The notes: generated by a model not told the origin, from the sequence alone. A stretch of DNA of 64,000 bases from Serratia sp. AKBS12 (GCF_024793895.1 NZ_JANUSB010000016.1:1-64000); one strand, 5' to 3'; counted from the first letter of the stretch, positions 51,396-61,600 are shown. Made by a program: numbers and translations.

Positions 51396-52727
51396 TTATT
51401 CCTCAGTCAATGAAGTATGAGCGCGATCCAAAATAGGTTTAAACAGGTAGCTGAGCAGCGAACGCGAACCGGTTTTGACAAATACCTCAACCGGCATGCC
51501 CGGTTTGATTTCTTCCGCGTTGAGCTTTTTCATCCCTTCCGGCGTCACCGTTACCTGCATCTGGTAATACGGTTCGCCGTTCGCCTTATCCACCAGCCTG
51601 TCGGCGGAAATCAGCGTCACCGAGCCTTCTATTTTCGGGGTTTTGTTCTGATTGAAGGCGGTAAACATCAAATCGACCGGCAGCCCATGGTAGACCTTGT
51701 CGATCATGTCTACTTTCAGGCGCGCATCCACCACCAGATTGGCCTGGCTTGGCACCACATCCATCAGGTGGTCACCCGCTCCCACGACGCCCCCCTGAGT
51801 GAAAATGGTCAAACCGACCACCGTGCCGTCGACCGGCGAGGTGATTGCGGTGTTGCCCAGGTCGAAGTTCGCCATTTCCAGCTTGTTTCTAAATTCGCTG
51901 GCGTCCATCTGCGTTTGCGCCAGTTGGGTTCGCACCTCCCGTTGATAATCGGCAAAACGTTGATCCACTTTCTGTTGCGACTCTTGCAATTGCTTTTGCA
52001 GTTGACCGATGCGCCCCAGCGTCTCGTCGATACTGCCGTTGACTTCGGCAAACTGGCGCTGCACTTCGAGATAGCGATTGCGCGGCAGATAGCCGTCTGC
52101 CGCCAGCTGTTTCATGCTGTTCATCTGTTCACGCAGGCTGGACAGCTGAATGTTTTTATTGACCTTGGAATCCTGCAGCCCTTTCAGTTGGAAGCGCATG
52201 CCATCCATCGATTGTTTATAACCATCGATTTCGCTTTGCAGGCCGAGGCGGCGTGAATGGAACAGCTGATTTTGCAGCGCAATGATTTCCGCTACCCGCG
52301 GTTGCGCCTGCAACTGCAGCAGTACCGGTGAAAAGGTGACCTTGTCCAGCCCATCGCGTTCGGCCAGCAGTCGGCCTTCCGTCGCCAGGGTGGTGTAATA
52401 CTGATCGCGCAGCGAATCAACCTGCGCCTGTGCCTGTACCTGGCTCAGCTGTACCAGTACTTCGCCGGCCTTGACCTTGTCGCCTTCTTTTACCGCGATG
52501 TTTTTGATGATACCGCTGGCCGGTGCCTGCACCGTTTTACGGTTACCGGACACGATCACCGAGCCTGGTGACGCCACGCCTTTGTCCAACGGTGCGAAAG
52601 CCGCCCAGGCGAAGAAGCCAAACAGCCCTACGCCCACCACCAGCCACCCCATTCGGGTAAAGCGACGTTCATCCTGCGGGATCTGCTGTGAATACGAGTC
52701 CTGCGGCTCGCCAATTTGCATAGACAT
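51396..52727 (-). CDS. lipC: Type I secretion membrane fusion protein (LipC-like, HlyD family)
   Basis: This 443-residue protein has one N-terminal membrane helix (MGWLVVGVGLFGFFAWAAFA, about residues 24-43), a lipoyl-like segment (VQAPASGIIKNIAVKEGDKV), a long coiled coil (about residues 100-300, rich in Gln, Leu, Arg) and a beta-barrel C-terminal part (ITSPVDGTVVGLTIFTQGGV, EIKPGMPVEVFVKTGSRSLL). It bridges LipB and LipD across the periplasm. ATG 52727 follows AAGGAG. Confidence 0.92.
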   Translation of the reverse strand: MSMQIGEPQDSYSQQIPQDERRFTRMGWLVVGVGLFGFFAWAAFAPLDKGVASPGSVIVSGNRKTVQAPASGIIKNIAVKEGDKVKAGEVLVQLSQVQAQAQVDSLRDQYYTTLATEGRLLAERDGLDKVTFSPVLLQLQAQPRVAEIIALQNQLFHSRRLGLQSEIDGYKQSMDGMRFQLKGLQDSKVNKNIQLSSLREQMNSMKQLAADGYLPRNRYLEVQRQFAEVNGSIDETLGRIGQLQKQLQESQQKVDQRFADYQREVRTQLAQTQMDASEFRNKLEMANFDLGNTAITSPVDGTVVGLTIFTQGGVVGAGDHLMDVVPSQANLVVDARLKVDMIDKVYHGLPVDLMFTAFNQNKTPKIEGSVTLISADRLVDKANGEPYYQMQVTVTPEGMKKLNAEEIKPGMPVEVFVKTGSRSLLSYLFKPILDRAHTSLTEE

Positions 52728-52781
52728 ACCAACTCCTTTGACTGCAGGCGGCCATGACAGCACCGCCGGGCAAGTTCACAA

Positions 52782-54548
52782 CTAATTTGTTTGAGTTTTT
52801 GGGAAGTTGCCTTCATCCGTCTCTGTATTCACCGCGCGCACCGCCTGTTGGCTGACCTGGGCTTTCTGCGCATTGGCCAGCGCCTGCAATACCTGTTGCG
52901 TTGGGCCAAATGCATTGACCACGCCATTGGTCAGCAGTAACAATTTGCTGGTCATCGACAGCAAATTGGTTCGGTGCGTAATCAGGATCACGGTCTTATT
53001 ACGCTGTTTGAGGAACAGTATCGCCTGGTTCAGGGCTTTCTCGCCGGCGTCGTCCAGGTTGGAGTTCGGCTCGTCAAGCACCACCAGCGAAGGATCGCCA
53101 TATAAGGCCCGTGCCAGCCCGATACGCTGCTTCTGACCGCCGGACAGACCGGCGCCACCGTTACCGATAATCGAGTCATAGCCTTTCGGGAAGCGCAAAA
53201 TCAGTTCATGCACGCCGGCCAGTTTGGCCGCCTCGATGACCTTTTCAGAATCCACTTCGTTAAAGCGGGCGATGTTCTCGGCAATGGTGCCGGCGAACAG
53301 TTCGATATCCTGCGGCAAATAGCCGATGTACGGCCCCAGTTCGTCCTTGTTCCATTGATAAATGTCGGCGTTGTCCAGGCGGACAATGCCTTCGCTGACC
53401 GGCCAGATACCGACCAGCAACCGTGCCAGCGTCGACTTGCCCGACGCACTCGGGCCGATAATCCCCAATACGTCACCGGGTTGCAGCGCAAAGCTCACAT
53501 TGTGCAACACCGCGTCAGCCTTGGATCCCGGCGGTGCGGCAGTAACGCCCTCGACCGACAGTACCCCTTCCGGACGCGGCAGCGACATGCCGGTTCCACG
53601 TTGCGGATGCTCGTCCAGCAACTTGACCAGACGACCATAGGACAGCTTGGCGGCACTCCAGCTTTTCCAGACGTTAATCACCTGTTCAATCGGTGCCAGA
53701 GTTCGCCCCATCAGAATCGAACCGGCAATCATCATCCCCGGCGTGATATGGCCGTCGATAGCCAGCCATCCCCCTAGCCCCAGCACCAGCGACTGCAATG
53801 AAAGGCGGACGAATTTGGTTACCGAGGTCACACGGGCGGCGCGTTCGCTGGCAACGCGTTGGCTATTGAGGAACCGCTGATGCAGCCCAAACCAACGACG
53901 CTTTAAATTCGGCAACATGCCCAATGCTTCGATCACTTCAGCGTTGCGCAAATTGGTGCTCGCCAGACTGCCGGACATGATGGACAGTTTGCTGGCCTCC
54001 CCCAATGGCTTTTTCGACACCATTTCGTTAATCACCGCCAGCGCGATCAATAACAGCGATCCGACCAGGGCAAAAAGCCCCAACCATGGGTTGAAGAGGA
54101 AAATCACCAGCAGATAGATCGGGAACCAGGGCGCATCAAAAAACGCAAATAAGGCGCTACCGGTGAGAAATTGACGCAGCGTGGTCAGATCGCCCAGCAT
54201 TTGCCCGGCGTCGGATGAACCGTTTTTAAGGTTTGATTCGTATGCGGCAGTGTAAATTCGAGTATTAAGACGCATATCCAGCTGACTGCCGATGCGGATC
54301 ACCACCATGCTGCGCACATATTCCAGCATGGCCATCATGCCGAACAGCCCCAGCATGATCAGCGTTAACATCAGCAGAGTGATTTCATTACGCGAAGGGA
54401 GAACCCTGTCATATACCTGAAGCATGTAAACAGAAGGAACGAGCATTAATAGATTTATAAATGCAGTAAATATACCCACGGTCCAGAAAACTTTACTGCG
54501 TGTGCGTATAACATCCGCAATCTCATTGCGCGGTATGAATTGGTTCAC
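52782..54548 (-). CDS. lipB: Type I secretion ABC transporter (LipB-like)
   Basis: This 588-residue half-transporter has six membrane helices in the first 300 residues ([35 protein letters not shown]). The nucleotide-binding domain contains Walker [18 protein letters not shown], the signature [16 protein letters not shown], Walker [14 protein letters not shown] and the H-loop [11 protein letters not shown]. It is of the PrtD/HasD/LipB type, which takes C-terminal, uncleaved secretion signals and lacks the peptidase-like domain of HlyB. In S. marcescens LipBCD exports the lipase LipA, the metalloprotease PrtA and SlaA. ATG 54548 stands 55 bases before lipC on the same transcript. Confidence 0.93.
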   Translation of the reverse strand: MNQFIPRNEIADVIRTRSKVFWTVGIFTAFINLLMLVPSVYMLQVYDRVLPSRNEITLLMLTLIMLGLFGMMAMLEYVRSMVVIRIGSQLDMRLNTRIYTAAYESNLKNGSSDAGQMLGDLTTLRQFLTGSALFAFFDAPWFPIYLLVIFLFNPWLGLFALVGSLLLIALAVINEMVSKKPLGEASKLSIMSGSLASTNLRNAEVIEALGMLPNLKRRWFGLHQRFLNSQRVASERAARVTSVTKFVRLSLQSLVLGLGGWLAIDGHITPGMMIAGSILMGRTLAPIEQVINVWKSWSAAKLSYGRLVKLLDEHPQRGTGMSLPRPEGVLSVEGVTAAPPGSKADAVLHNVSFALQPGDVLGIIGPSASGKSTLARLLVGIWPVSEGIVRLDNADIYQWNKDELGPYIGYLPQDIELFAGTIAENIARFNEVDSEKVIEAAKLAGVHELILRFPKGYDSIIGNGGAGLSGGQKQRIGLARALYGDPSLVVLDEPNSNLDDAGEKALNQAILFLKQRNKTVILITHRTNLLSMTSKLLLLTNGVVNAFGPTQQVLQALANAQKAQVSQQAVRAVNTETDEGNFPKTQTN

Positions 54549-55101
54549 TTTTTATCCTTACTTCACCTACGCTGCCAGTCAAATCCACAGAGATCCGTAC
54601 TAAGGAAAATCTTAATACGCTCAGCATCCCAACCCTGCACCAGACTACAGCTACCGCTTTTAACTATAGTTACCAAATTCAAATATCAGCAAGGTCAAAA
54701 CGAAAAAAAAACCAGAAAACCGGCAACAAAAAAAGTCAATAACAATCAATTGGTTAGAGATCTGATTTTTAGTATATCTATTAGACAGTTACGACTTCAC
54801 ACATCATTCACCCCGGTTATTATCATGGTAAACTTTATAAGCCACCGGCTCCCCATGCCATTCGACCTGTCGCTGTAAAAATAATAATACTGGATGTCAG
54901 AGAGCCACAGAGAAATATAAATTCCGTATAATAAATGTACATGGCGTGTCTATTATCTCGTCTTAAAATGAACCATTGATGGATCGCTCAGAAAAGTCGA
55001 TATCCGATTGCCTTACATTAATAAAAAACGCCCGACAAACTTCATCGGGCGTTGTTAGCAGGTAAATATCCCCCATTATCAGGGGGATGTAGCAGCAGAT
55101 G
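54549..55101. promoter_or_regulatory. slaA-lipB intergenic region
   Basis: These 553 AT-rich bases lie between the slaA stop and lipB. They contain the slaA terminator (55022-55052) and, further on, A-runs (54703-54735) and several AT-rich stretches that could hold a lipB promoter. No gene is convincing; a 112-codon plus-strand frame at 54540-54878 has no support. Confidence 0.5.
55022..55052 (-). terminator. Terminator after slaA
   Basis: On the minus strand ACGCCCGA and TCGGGCGT pair around a nine-base loop and are followed by six T. It is 50 bases past the slaA stop, so slaA can be made in large excess over the exporter genes downstream. Confidence 0.85.
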
Positions 55102-58100
55102 TTATGCAGCGACCAGATCGGCGCCAGCGCCAGCATCGGCGATGCCGTTCAGTGCAACCTGTGGAGCATAGTGCAGCGTATCCAGCAGGTTCTGGTGATT
55201 CTGGTCGGTCAAATAGATAACCGAGTCAGCATTATCCAGCGTACCGTTATCGTTGTTGTCGATAATCAGATAGGAATCGGTGTTCAAGCCATCAAACACC
55301 ACCGACGCCACACCCACTTTTGCGGTCAACGAATTGCTGTTGTTCAGCCCGAGGATGCCGCCAAGCAGGCCGGCCGCAGAACCAACCACCCCGCCCAACA
55401 GTGTCCCCAGGATCCCATCCAATACGTCGGACGAACGAGTACCATAGTCCGCAATTGCCGTGCCAGACGCATCATCAGAGATTTTCAGGCCGGACAGCCC
55501 GTCAATAATGTTGTCTTTCGCACTGCTGAAGTCATTGATGGTCACACCCGCGGCTGAAGTACTGGATTTCAGCTCATAGGTATTAGCCCCGGCACCACCG
55601 GTAACGCTGGTGTTGGCAGCGATGTCGAAGCTGTCCGCAGTCCCGGTACCCGTTACGTTCAACTGATAACCGTTCAGCCCCAATGCTGTCAGAACCGGTG
55701 TCAACAATGTGGTGGTGACCACGCTCAATGGCAAGGCGTTCAACAGCTGTACGATCAGGCCGTCACCGGTACCGCCATGCGCCGAATCAAGATTCAGCCC
55801 GCCGGTATTGGTAGAGGCGTTGATGGTACGAACATCGCTAAAGCCGCTGCCCAGATTCAAGTCAAGCGTATGATCGCCGGACACGTTGATGGTTTGCACC
55901 TGCGCATTGTTGCCAGCCAGCGTTAGGGTATTGTCAAAGTCGCCGGTCCCACCAGAGGAGATGTTCACCGTACGCAGCGCAGTACCTGCCAACACCGAGC
56001 TGCTGCTGTTCAGGCTCAGCGTACCGGCGTTGATATCGGTATTGCTTTCAGCGTTGAAGTTGACGTTGAAATGATCGGTGGCGTTCTGACGGAAAGTGAT
56101 CGCCAGATCGCTGGCAGAGGTCGCGTTACCGGTGACTTCCAACTGCGCGGAGTTGCCGCCGGCAGCGTTGATAACCTTGACCTGATCGGCCAGGCCGGAA
56201 AGCACGAAACCTTGTGAACCCACGGTTGAGGTCGCCGCCTGGTTGGTGGTGGAAACGGCGGTGCTGGATTCGGTAGTCGCATTACCGGTCAGTACGCCGA
56301 AGTCAAAGGTGTGGTTTGCCGCGGTAGAAGTACCGCCGGTAACCGTTGCCTTGCCGATGTAACCAGCCAGATCCACTTTTTCAAAGTTGCTGAACTGTGA
56401 AGAGTTGGAAGTAATGGTCGCAGTGCGCAGCAGGGTGCCGGTGATGGCGACGTTCTTGGTGATAAAGTTGGCAGAAATGGTGTCGATGCCGTCACCACCG
56501 TTGGCGCTAATACCGGAGCCAACCGTGTTGGCGGCGCCGGTAGCGGCGTTGCCGGCCCATTTCAGCGAGTCATTGCCTGCTCCGAGGTTAAAATCACCGG
56601 TGCCAGTAGCAACGTTGGCATTGGTGGTCAGTGTCACGTCATCGGCGCCAGAGCTGCCGTTGAGGATCACGTTGCCGTTATTCACGGTAACATCCACTCC
56701 GGCATTTACGCCGTTGTCCGACAGGCTGACGGTGGCAGCACTGGTACCGTTGATGGTCAGGTTAGACAGATTATCGGCGAACTTCAGGTTTACCGCGCTG
56801 GCAGCGTTGGCATTCAACACTACGTTAGTCAAAACGGCAGTTTCGGCGTTGCTCAGCACGTGGCTGGCACCGGTATTTACCGTGCCGGTGGCATTGCCGC
56901 CTGCGGCGGTTGCCGTCAGCGATGCCGCAGTTTTATACAGCAGGCTGGTACCGATATCCGCTTCAAACGCATGCTGTTGGGTTATGGTGGTTGCATCGGT
57001 AGCCGTTGAGCTACGCAGATCGTTGATAATGGCCTGGGTGATTGTTGACTTGTTAGTGCCCAATGCGCTGTAGACGGCCAATTGAGCCGCCGTTGCCGCA
57101 ACGCCATGCACGGCCGTGTAAACATGCTGGATGAAATCATCACCCGTTAATTGAGCGCCTTTTTTCTGGAATTCAGTTGAGTTCAATAACTTGGCTGTAA
57201 GCGTAGTCGCATTGAGGCTGCCGGCAGAAAGCATTTTGCCCCAGGTATCCAAAGCTTGAGCATCAATGCCACGATGGGCCGCGCCTAAATAGATTGCAGC
57301 AACCTGTTCTTGGATATTCAGCGCTGGCAGATGACCAGGAGCATAAACGTCGGTGATTGCATTAAAATGCGCCTGGGCGGTTGCATCACTAGGATCAACG
57401 TTCGAACGCAGCGCTCCGATAATGTCAACGACAATATTGCCTCGCGTAGCGCCACCAGCAAGTTCAGCCAGATAGGCAGCGGACTCAGATGCAGTAGGCG
57501 CACGCTCAAAGCCAAACTGGAAGATACGTGCCACAAAATCTTCATTGCTCAGCGAAGTAAGGTAAGAACGCTCATTAACAAAAGCCTGGGCAACTTTATC
57601 GATAGCTACCCTTCCAGAATCGATCGCCGTACCCCAATAATTTATTCCACTGGTAGATAAGCCAGCACCAAGCACATGGTAGATCGCGGCAACATCCGAA
57701 GCGCCAGTACCTGTATCTATGCTCGTTGCAGAAGGATACAGCGCAGTCTTGATGTGATTTTCAAAATTTGTTTGCTGTGATAGTGTTGCACTATCAGACC
57801 CGGAATAGTTGGTAAGGTCGTTAATCAGGCCATTAATGATGCTGCCTATATTATCACTGCGTGCCAGCAGTGAGGCTATTTGCTCTGATGTAGCGGCAAC
57901 ACCATGAATATTAGTATATATAGTTTGCAGAGTTTCAGCTGATGACTTGGTTGCAAAGCGCGCTAGTCCATCTGCGGATGCTAATAATCCATTGATAAAC
58001 TGAACATCCGTTCTGGCGCCCATCTGTAATTGATTCCCGAAGTAATCAATAGCAGAGCTGGATGCATTTTTTCCCAAAACAGCATAGTAAATTGATGCTG

Positions 58101-58128
58101 CCTCGTATTGATAAACTAAAGAAGCCAT
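55102..58128 (-). CDS. slaA: S-layer protein secreted by the Lip type I system (SlaA-like)
   Basis: This 1008-residue protein has no N-terminal signal peptide, as expected for a type I substrate. The first 400 residues hold repeated DUF4214-like units (VAAIYHVLGAGLSTSGINYW, FVARIFQFGFERAPTASESA, VAAIYLGAAHRGIDAQALDT). The remainder is rich in Ala, Gly, Thr, Asn and Ser with very few Cys, typical of S-layer and RTX-like beta structure (FNLGAGNDSLKWAG, TGGAGANTYELKSS are the only RTX-like turns seen). The C-terminal region (DNNDNGTLDNADSVIYLTDQ ... ADLVAA) should carry the uncleaved export signal. Position upstream of lipBCD and size fit S. marcescens SlaA. Confidence 0.88.
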   Translation of the reverse strand: MASLVYQYEAASIYYAVLGKNASSSAIDYFGNQLQMGARTDVQFINGLLASADGLARFATKSSAETLQTIYTNIHGVAATSEQIASLLARSDNIGSIINGLINDLTNYSGSDSATLSQQTNFENHIKTALYPSATSIDTGTGASDVAAIYHVLGAGLSTSGINYWGTAIDSGRVAIDKVAQAFVNERSYLTSLSNEDFVARIFQFGFERAPTASESAAYLAELAGGATRGNIVVDIIGALRSNVDPSDATAQAHFNAITDVYAPGHLPALNIQEQVAAIYLGAAHRGIDAQALDTWGKMLSAGSLNATTLTAKLLNSTEFQKKGAQLTGDDFIQHVYTAVHGVAATAAQLAVYSALGTNKSTITQAIINDLRSSTATDATTITQQHAFEADIGTSLLYKTAASLTATAAGGNATGTVNTGASHVLSNAETAVLTNVVLNANAASAVNLKFADNLSNLTINGTSAATVSLSDNGVNAGVDVTVNNGNVILNGSSGADDVTLTTNANVATGTGDFNLGAGNDSLKWAGNAATGAANTVGSGISANGGDGIDTISANFITKNVAITGTLLRTATITSNSSQFSNFEKVDLAGYIGKATVTGGTSTAANHTFDFGVLTGNATTESSTAVSTTNQAATSTVGSQGFVLSGLADQVKVINAAGGNSAQLEVTGNATSASDLAITFRQNATDHFNVNFNAESNTDINAGTLSLNSSSSVLAGTALRTVNISSGGTGDFDNTLTLAGNNAQVQTINVSGDHTLDLNLGSGFSDVRTINASTNTGGLNLDSAHGGTGDGLIVQLLNALPLSVVTTTLLTPVLTALGLNGYQLNVTGTGTADSFDIAANTSVTGGAGANTYELKSSTSAAGVTINDFSSAKDNIIDGLSGLKISDDASGTAIADYGTRSSDVLDGILGTLLGGVVGSAAGLLGGILGLNNSNSLTAKVGVASVVFDGLNTDSYLIIDNNDNGTLDNADSVIYLTDQNHQNLLDTLHYAPQVALNGIADAGAGADLVAA

Positions 58129-58525
58129 AACATCCCCCTTGGATGCATTTTTTAGCGTTCGAAAACTACTGCACCTGCGGCTAAATCATTAGCAGGCTAA
58201 GCGGTAAGGAAAATAAAATAACTTTACTGCCCTTAAATAAAAGGAAATGAATCGAATTCTGTCAAGGAAGGGGGAAGAATAAAAAATAAAGAGTCCAAAC
58301 GAAAAAATCAACAGGTGAAATAATCACTCACGTAACTTAATATTTTATAACAATAAAACAAAGTGATATGCCTAGCAATTACTACTAATCCTATATACTG
58401 AAGACTGCAAGTAAGCGATTATTTTGTAACCTGATGATTTTTAAGCCATATATATCAGAGTTTTCACCTGATTTTTTATAAATTTCAGCATACTATCCTG
58501 TTAATTTCACATAGAAGGAAGCAGC
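58129..58525. promoter_or_regulatory. Divergent promoter region of slaA and the glycosidase gene
   Basis: About 400 AT-rich bases lie between divergent genes. AAGGGGGAT (minus strand, 58130-58140) is a strong ribosome-binding site for slaA. The rest has many A/T tracts suited to H-NS-type silencing or strong promoters, but no box I can name. No gene is seen. Confidence 0.45.
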
Positions 58526-59809
58526 ATGAATAACATTAGTCTTAAGAGGGGCATTACAACGGGGTTAACTGCCGCGCTTTTCTGTTTACCAATAGGTTAT
58601 GTCAATGCTTTCGAAGTCGGGATAAATATGCATGTTCGTCATTATCCCAAGGAAGGCGGTTATTATCTAAAACTAGCTAAAGATTATGGGTTTACATCAA
58701 TACGCGAGGATTATCCATGGGCACAGGTTGCCGGTCCCAATCGTCAATTCTCGTTGATAGGTAACCTAGGAAAAGTTGATGCCGTATTTGCCAGGAGCCA
58801 ACAGGACTATGGGCTCAGCTCAATGTTGGTGCTAGCCTATACCAATCGTCTTTATGATAATAATGGTTATCCAACAAGCGAAGCAGCAATTAATGCTTTT
58901 GCAGATTACGCATATTGGACAGCAAAAAGATTTAAGGGCAAAGTAAAATATTATGAAGTATGGAATGAATGGCTAGTCGGAACTGGGGTTAAAGGCAATA
59001 AAAAGCCCCCTTCCGAAAAGGTTTTTTTCGAATTGGTTAAAAAAGCTGCCTTGGCGGTTAAAAAAGCCGATCCTGATGCAGTGGTCGTCACCGGTTCGTT
59101 AAACCCATTGAAAGACAAGGATAATGCCTGGCTGGATAAATTAATAGATTTGGGATTAATGCAATATGTCGATGGGATCTCAATCCACCCTTATTCCTAT
59201 CGCAATCCTGACAAAGAAATGCGCAAGCCTGAAGGGAATCTAGCGGGCATTGATGTGTTTGAAAAGAAACTTCGTGCGAAAACAGGGCGTTCAGTTCCTA
59301 TTTATATAACTGAAATGGGATTCCCAACGCATATAGGGGATGGTGGAGTATCAGGTGAGCTGGCGGCGCAGAACGTAGTTAAATATACATTACTGGCAAA
59401 ATCGAGAGATTATATCAAAGGAATTTGGTGGTATGACCTGATTGATGATGGTTCAAACCCAAAAGAGCGTGAAGACCGGTTCGGGTTTGTTGCACAGGAT
59501 CTGGTTGCAAAACCTGCAGCCGCAAATTTGAAGAAAATTGCGGAGATAGCACACAGTTATCAAATTGTTGATTATAAACAGTCAGAAAATGGCAAAAATA
59601 TTATTGAGTTAAAAAAGGGGAATGAGCGAGCAACCGTTAGTTGGACAAATAAGAAAGACACGCAAGAAAAAAGTATTCTTCAAACTATCAAAAGTTTCTC
59701 ATTCACACAGCAACAGCAGGAAAAAGTAACGCCATTAATTATTGAAGGAGATAACAATAGCAGCACCGACGATGTGACACCGGTTTTAAAAATGAGTAAA
59801 GAAAACTAG
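58526..59809 (+). CDS. Secreted glycoside hydrolase, PslG/GH39-like
   Basis: This 427-residue precursor has a signal peptide (ITTGLTAALFCLPIGYVNAF, cleavage near residue 28). A (beta/alpha)8 hydrolase domain follows: GINMHVRHYPKEGGYYLKLA, TSIREDYPWAQV, the acid/base Glu in VKYYEVWNEWLVG and the nucleophile Glu in VPIYITEMGFPTHIG, a clan-A arrangement as in Pseudomonas PslG. The C-terminal 80 residues are polar and low in complexity. PslG-type enzymes trim exopolysaccharide in the periplasm during its export. Here it stands beside wbaP and glycosyltransferase genes. AGAAGGAAG precedes the ATG. The gene is AT-richer than the housekeeping genes. Confidence 0.82.
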   Translation: MNNISLKRGITTGLTAALFCLPIGYVNAFEVGINMHVRHYPKEGGYYLKLAKDYGFTSIREDYPWAQVAGPNRQFSLIGNLGKVDAVFARSQQDYGLSSMLVLAYTNRLYDNNGYPTSEAAINAFADYAYWTAKRFKGKVKYYEVWNEWLVGTGVKGNKKPPSEKVFFELVKKAALAVKKADPDAVVVTGSLNPLKDKDNAWLDKLIDLGLMQYVDGISIHPYSYRNPDKEMRKPEGNLAGIDVFEKKLRAKTGRSVPIYITEMGFPTHIGDGGVSGELAAQNVVKYTLLAKSRDYIKGIWWYDLIDDGSNPKEREDRFGFVAQDLVAKPAAANLKKIAEIAHSYQIVDYKQSENGKNIIELKKGNERATVSWTNKKDTQEKSILQTIKSFSFTQQQQEKVTPLIIEGDNNSSTDDVTPVLKMSKEN

Positions 59810-59815
59810 TTGCAG

Positions 59816-59870
59816 TTGTCTATGACCGGTAAATCACCTGCAAGGAAACGATTTTATCGGTCATAGACAA
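59816..59870. terminator. Long inverted repeat between the glycosidase and wbaP
   Basis: Two 18-base arms (TTGTCTATGACCGGTAAA and TTTATCGGTCATAGACAA) pair with a single mismatch that can form G-U in one transcript, around a 19-base loop, then TAGCTTTTT. It lies between convergent genes and begins six bases past the glycosidase stop. It should act as a bidirectional terminator. Confidence 0.7.
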
Positions 59871-59986
59871 TAGCTTTTTAAAAGTACGCCACTTGGCTTA
59901 CCAAGCGTATTGACGTACTTGGTTAAATGCCAAACCTGCATATGGAGCCGTCAGCAGGTTTTAACTAACAATGCGCAAGATAAGAA

Positions 59987-61420
59987 TCAATAAGCACCGT
60001 CCCTTTTCAATACAACAGCTATTGTTTTAAACAGAATGGCGATATCATTCCAAAGTGCCCAATTTTTGACATACCAAGCATCAAAATAGACCCTGGTATC
60101 ATAATCAATATCATTCCTGCCGCTTACTTGCCAAAGTCCTGTCATACCTGGCTTAGCCATATAATAATAATCGACGTCGCCGGCATATCTCTCAAGCTCG
60201 TCTTCGATTACAGGCCTTGGACCAACAAGACTCATTTCACCAATGAATACATTCCAAAGTTGTGGTAATTCATCCAGGCTGGTCTTACGTATGAATGCGC
60301 CTATTCTGGTAATACGCGGATCGTTTTTAAGTTTAAAATCGCGGTTCCACTCTGCGAGGGCTTCAGGATCGTTTTTCAACAGATCTTCTAAAACCTCTTT
60401 AGAATTGATCACCATTGAACGGAATTTTAGACACTTAAACTTTTTACCATTATGGCCAACACGCTCATGACCATAAATAGCCTTCCCGCCATCCCTTGAA
60501 ACCATATAGGCTAAAAATATCAATACGGGAGATAGCAGCAACATGATGAGTAAAGAACCAAAGATATCGAATGTCCGCTTTATAAAACGAGAAGAACGCT
60601 TTGCCAAGTTATTGCTTACACGCAGAATCATGACCTCATGGCTAAAGATAAATGACATATCAGTTCCATAAAGAGGAACACCGCGCAAAGTTGGAATAAC
60701 AGATACTGAACGGCAATTATGCTTGGCGAGATCTTTTAACCATCGATCACGCAACGCATGCTGTTCAAACTCCAGAGCAACAATAAACTGTGTATTTTGG
60801 ATATCCGCAACGGCCCAGAGCTCCTCTTCAGAATTGATGACAGGAACACCAAAATAATGCTCTTCACAAGGCGTATCTGTGCATACAAAAGCACAAACCT
60901 CGAAACCAAGGATGGCTTCACTTTGCAAAGCCGCATACGCTTCAAATGCATTTTTTCGCGAACCAATAATAATCGTATGTTTTTTCCAATAGCCTAATTT
61001 GTCGAGCAACCTTTTAGTTATTGAACGCCCTAATGGAATTAAGAAAATCACCAGCATCCAAGAAATCAACCAAACATATCGCGAGAAATTCCATTTAGAA
61101 AATGCAACGAGTGCCAGGTCTAACAACGCAAAAATTAGTAACGTCCGTATTACTTCTTTCAATTCGAACCAAAAAGGCTTTCTATATGTATAATGGCGTA
61201 ACCGTACCCAAAACCAAACAATACAAATAATGGAAAGAGCAAACTGAACGAATAACCGAGTATAGAACTGTTCAGGGGGGACGAAATTCTCAAGCCCGCC
61301 GAAATAAGACTCTAACAAATAGTATGTAATATATACAGAAACATTGAAGAAGAATAAGTCAGAGAGAGCCAGTGAAAGCTTTGCAACTCCCCCACTACGG
61401 TACTTTTGTTTTTTTTCCAT
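59987..61420 (-). CDS. wbaP: Undecaprenyl-phosphate hexose-1-phosphate transferase (WbaP-like)
   Basis: This protein of about 477 residues has the WbaP layout: four N-terminal membrane helices (SLALSDLFFFNVSVYITYYL, FWVRLRHYTYRKPFWFELKE), a Rossmann-like middle domain (KHTIIIGSRKNAFEAYAALQ), a further membrane segment (IFGSLLIMLLLSPVLIFLAY) and the C-terminal catalytic domain (FKCLKFRSMVINSKEVLEDL, IRKTSLDELPQLWNVFIGEM, SLVGPRPVIEDELE, GMTGLWQVSGRNDIDYDTRV). It closely follows Salmonella WbaP, which puts galactose-1-phosphate on undecaprenyl phosphate to begin a repeat unit. ATG 61420 is preferred; ATG 61432 is possible. Confidence 0.93.
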   Translation of the reverse strand: MEKKQKYRSGGVAKLSLALSDLFFFNVSVYITYYLLESYFGGLENFVPPEQFYTRLFVQFALSIICIVWFWVRLRHYTYRKPFWFELKEVIRTLLIFALLDLALVAFSKWNFSRYVWLISWMLVIFLIPLGRSITKRLLDKLGYWKKHTIIIGSRKNAFEAYAALQSEAILGFEVCAFVCTDTPCEEHYFGVPVINSEEELWAVADIQNTQFIVALEFEQHALRDRWLKDLAKHNCRSVSVIPTLRGVPLYGTDMSFIFSHEVMILRVSNNLAKRSSRFIKRTFDIFGSLLIMLLLSPVLIFLAYMVSRDGGKAIYGHERVGHNGKKFKCLKFRSMVINSKEVLEDLLKNDPEALAEWNRDFKLKNDPRITRIGAFIRKTSLDELPQLWNVFIGEMSLVGPRPVIEDELERYAGDVDYYYMAKPGMTGLWQVSGRNDIDYDTRVYFDAWYVKNWALWNDIAILFKTIAVVLKRDGAY

Positions 61421-61600
61421 AGAATTTACCATGTCAATTAAATGACGACACCGTTATTATTGATGTAACCTGAAAAAATATATACCAAACCTGAATTAGG
61501 TTAAGAAGCCAACTCACTATAACCACGCAAAAAATATAAATTGCAAAGGAATCATACTATAATTCATCAAGTCACCTAAGCTTTGTAGGTTTCAAAAAGC

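Noticed and set aside
56387..57073. 228-codon plus-strand frame inside slaA
   Set aside because: It is antisense to a repetitive, Ala/Thr/Val-rich gene whose codon bias leaves the opposite frame open. There is no ribosome-binding site or recognisable family.
55102..58128. Calling the large secreted protein a haemolysin or RTX toxin
   Set aside because: It has at most one or two RTX-like turns, no acyltransferase gene beside it and no catalytic domain; composition, size and linkage to lipBCD fit an S-layer protein.
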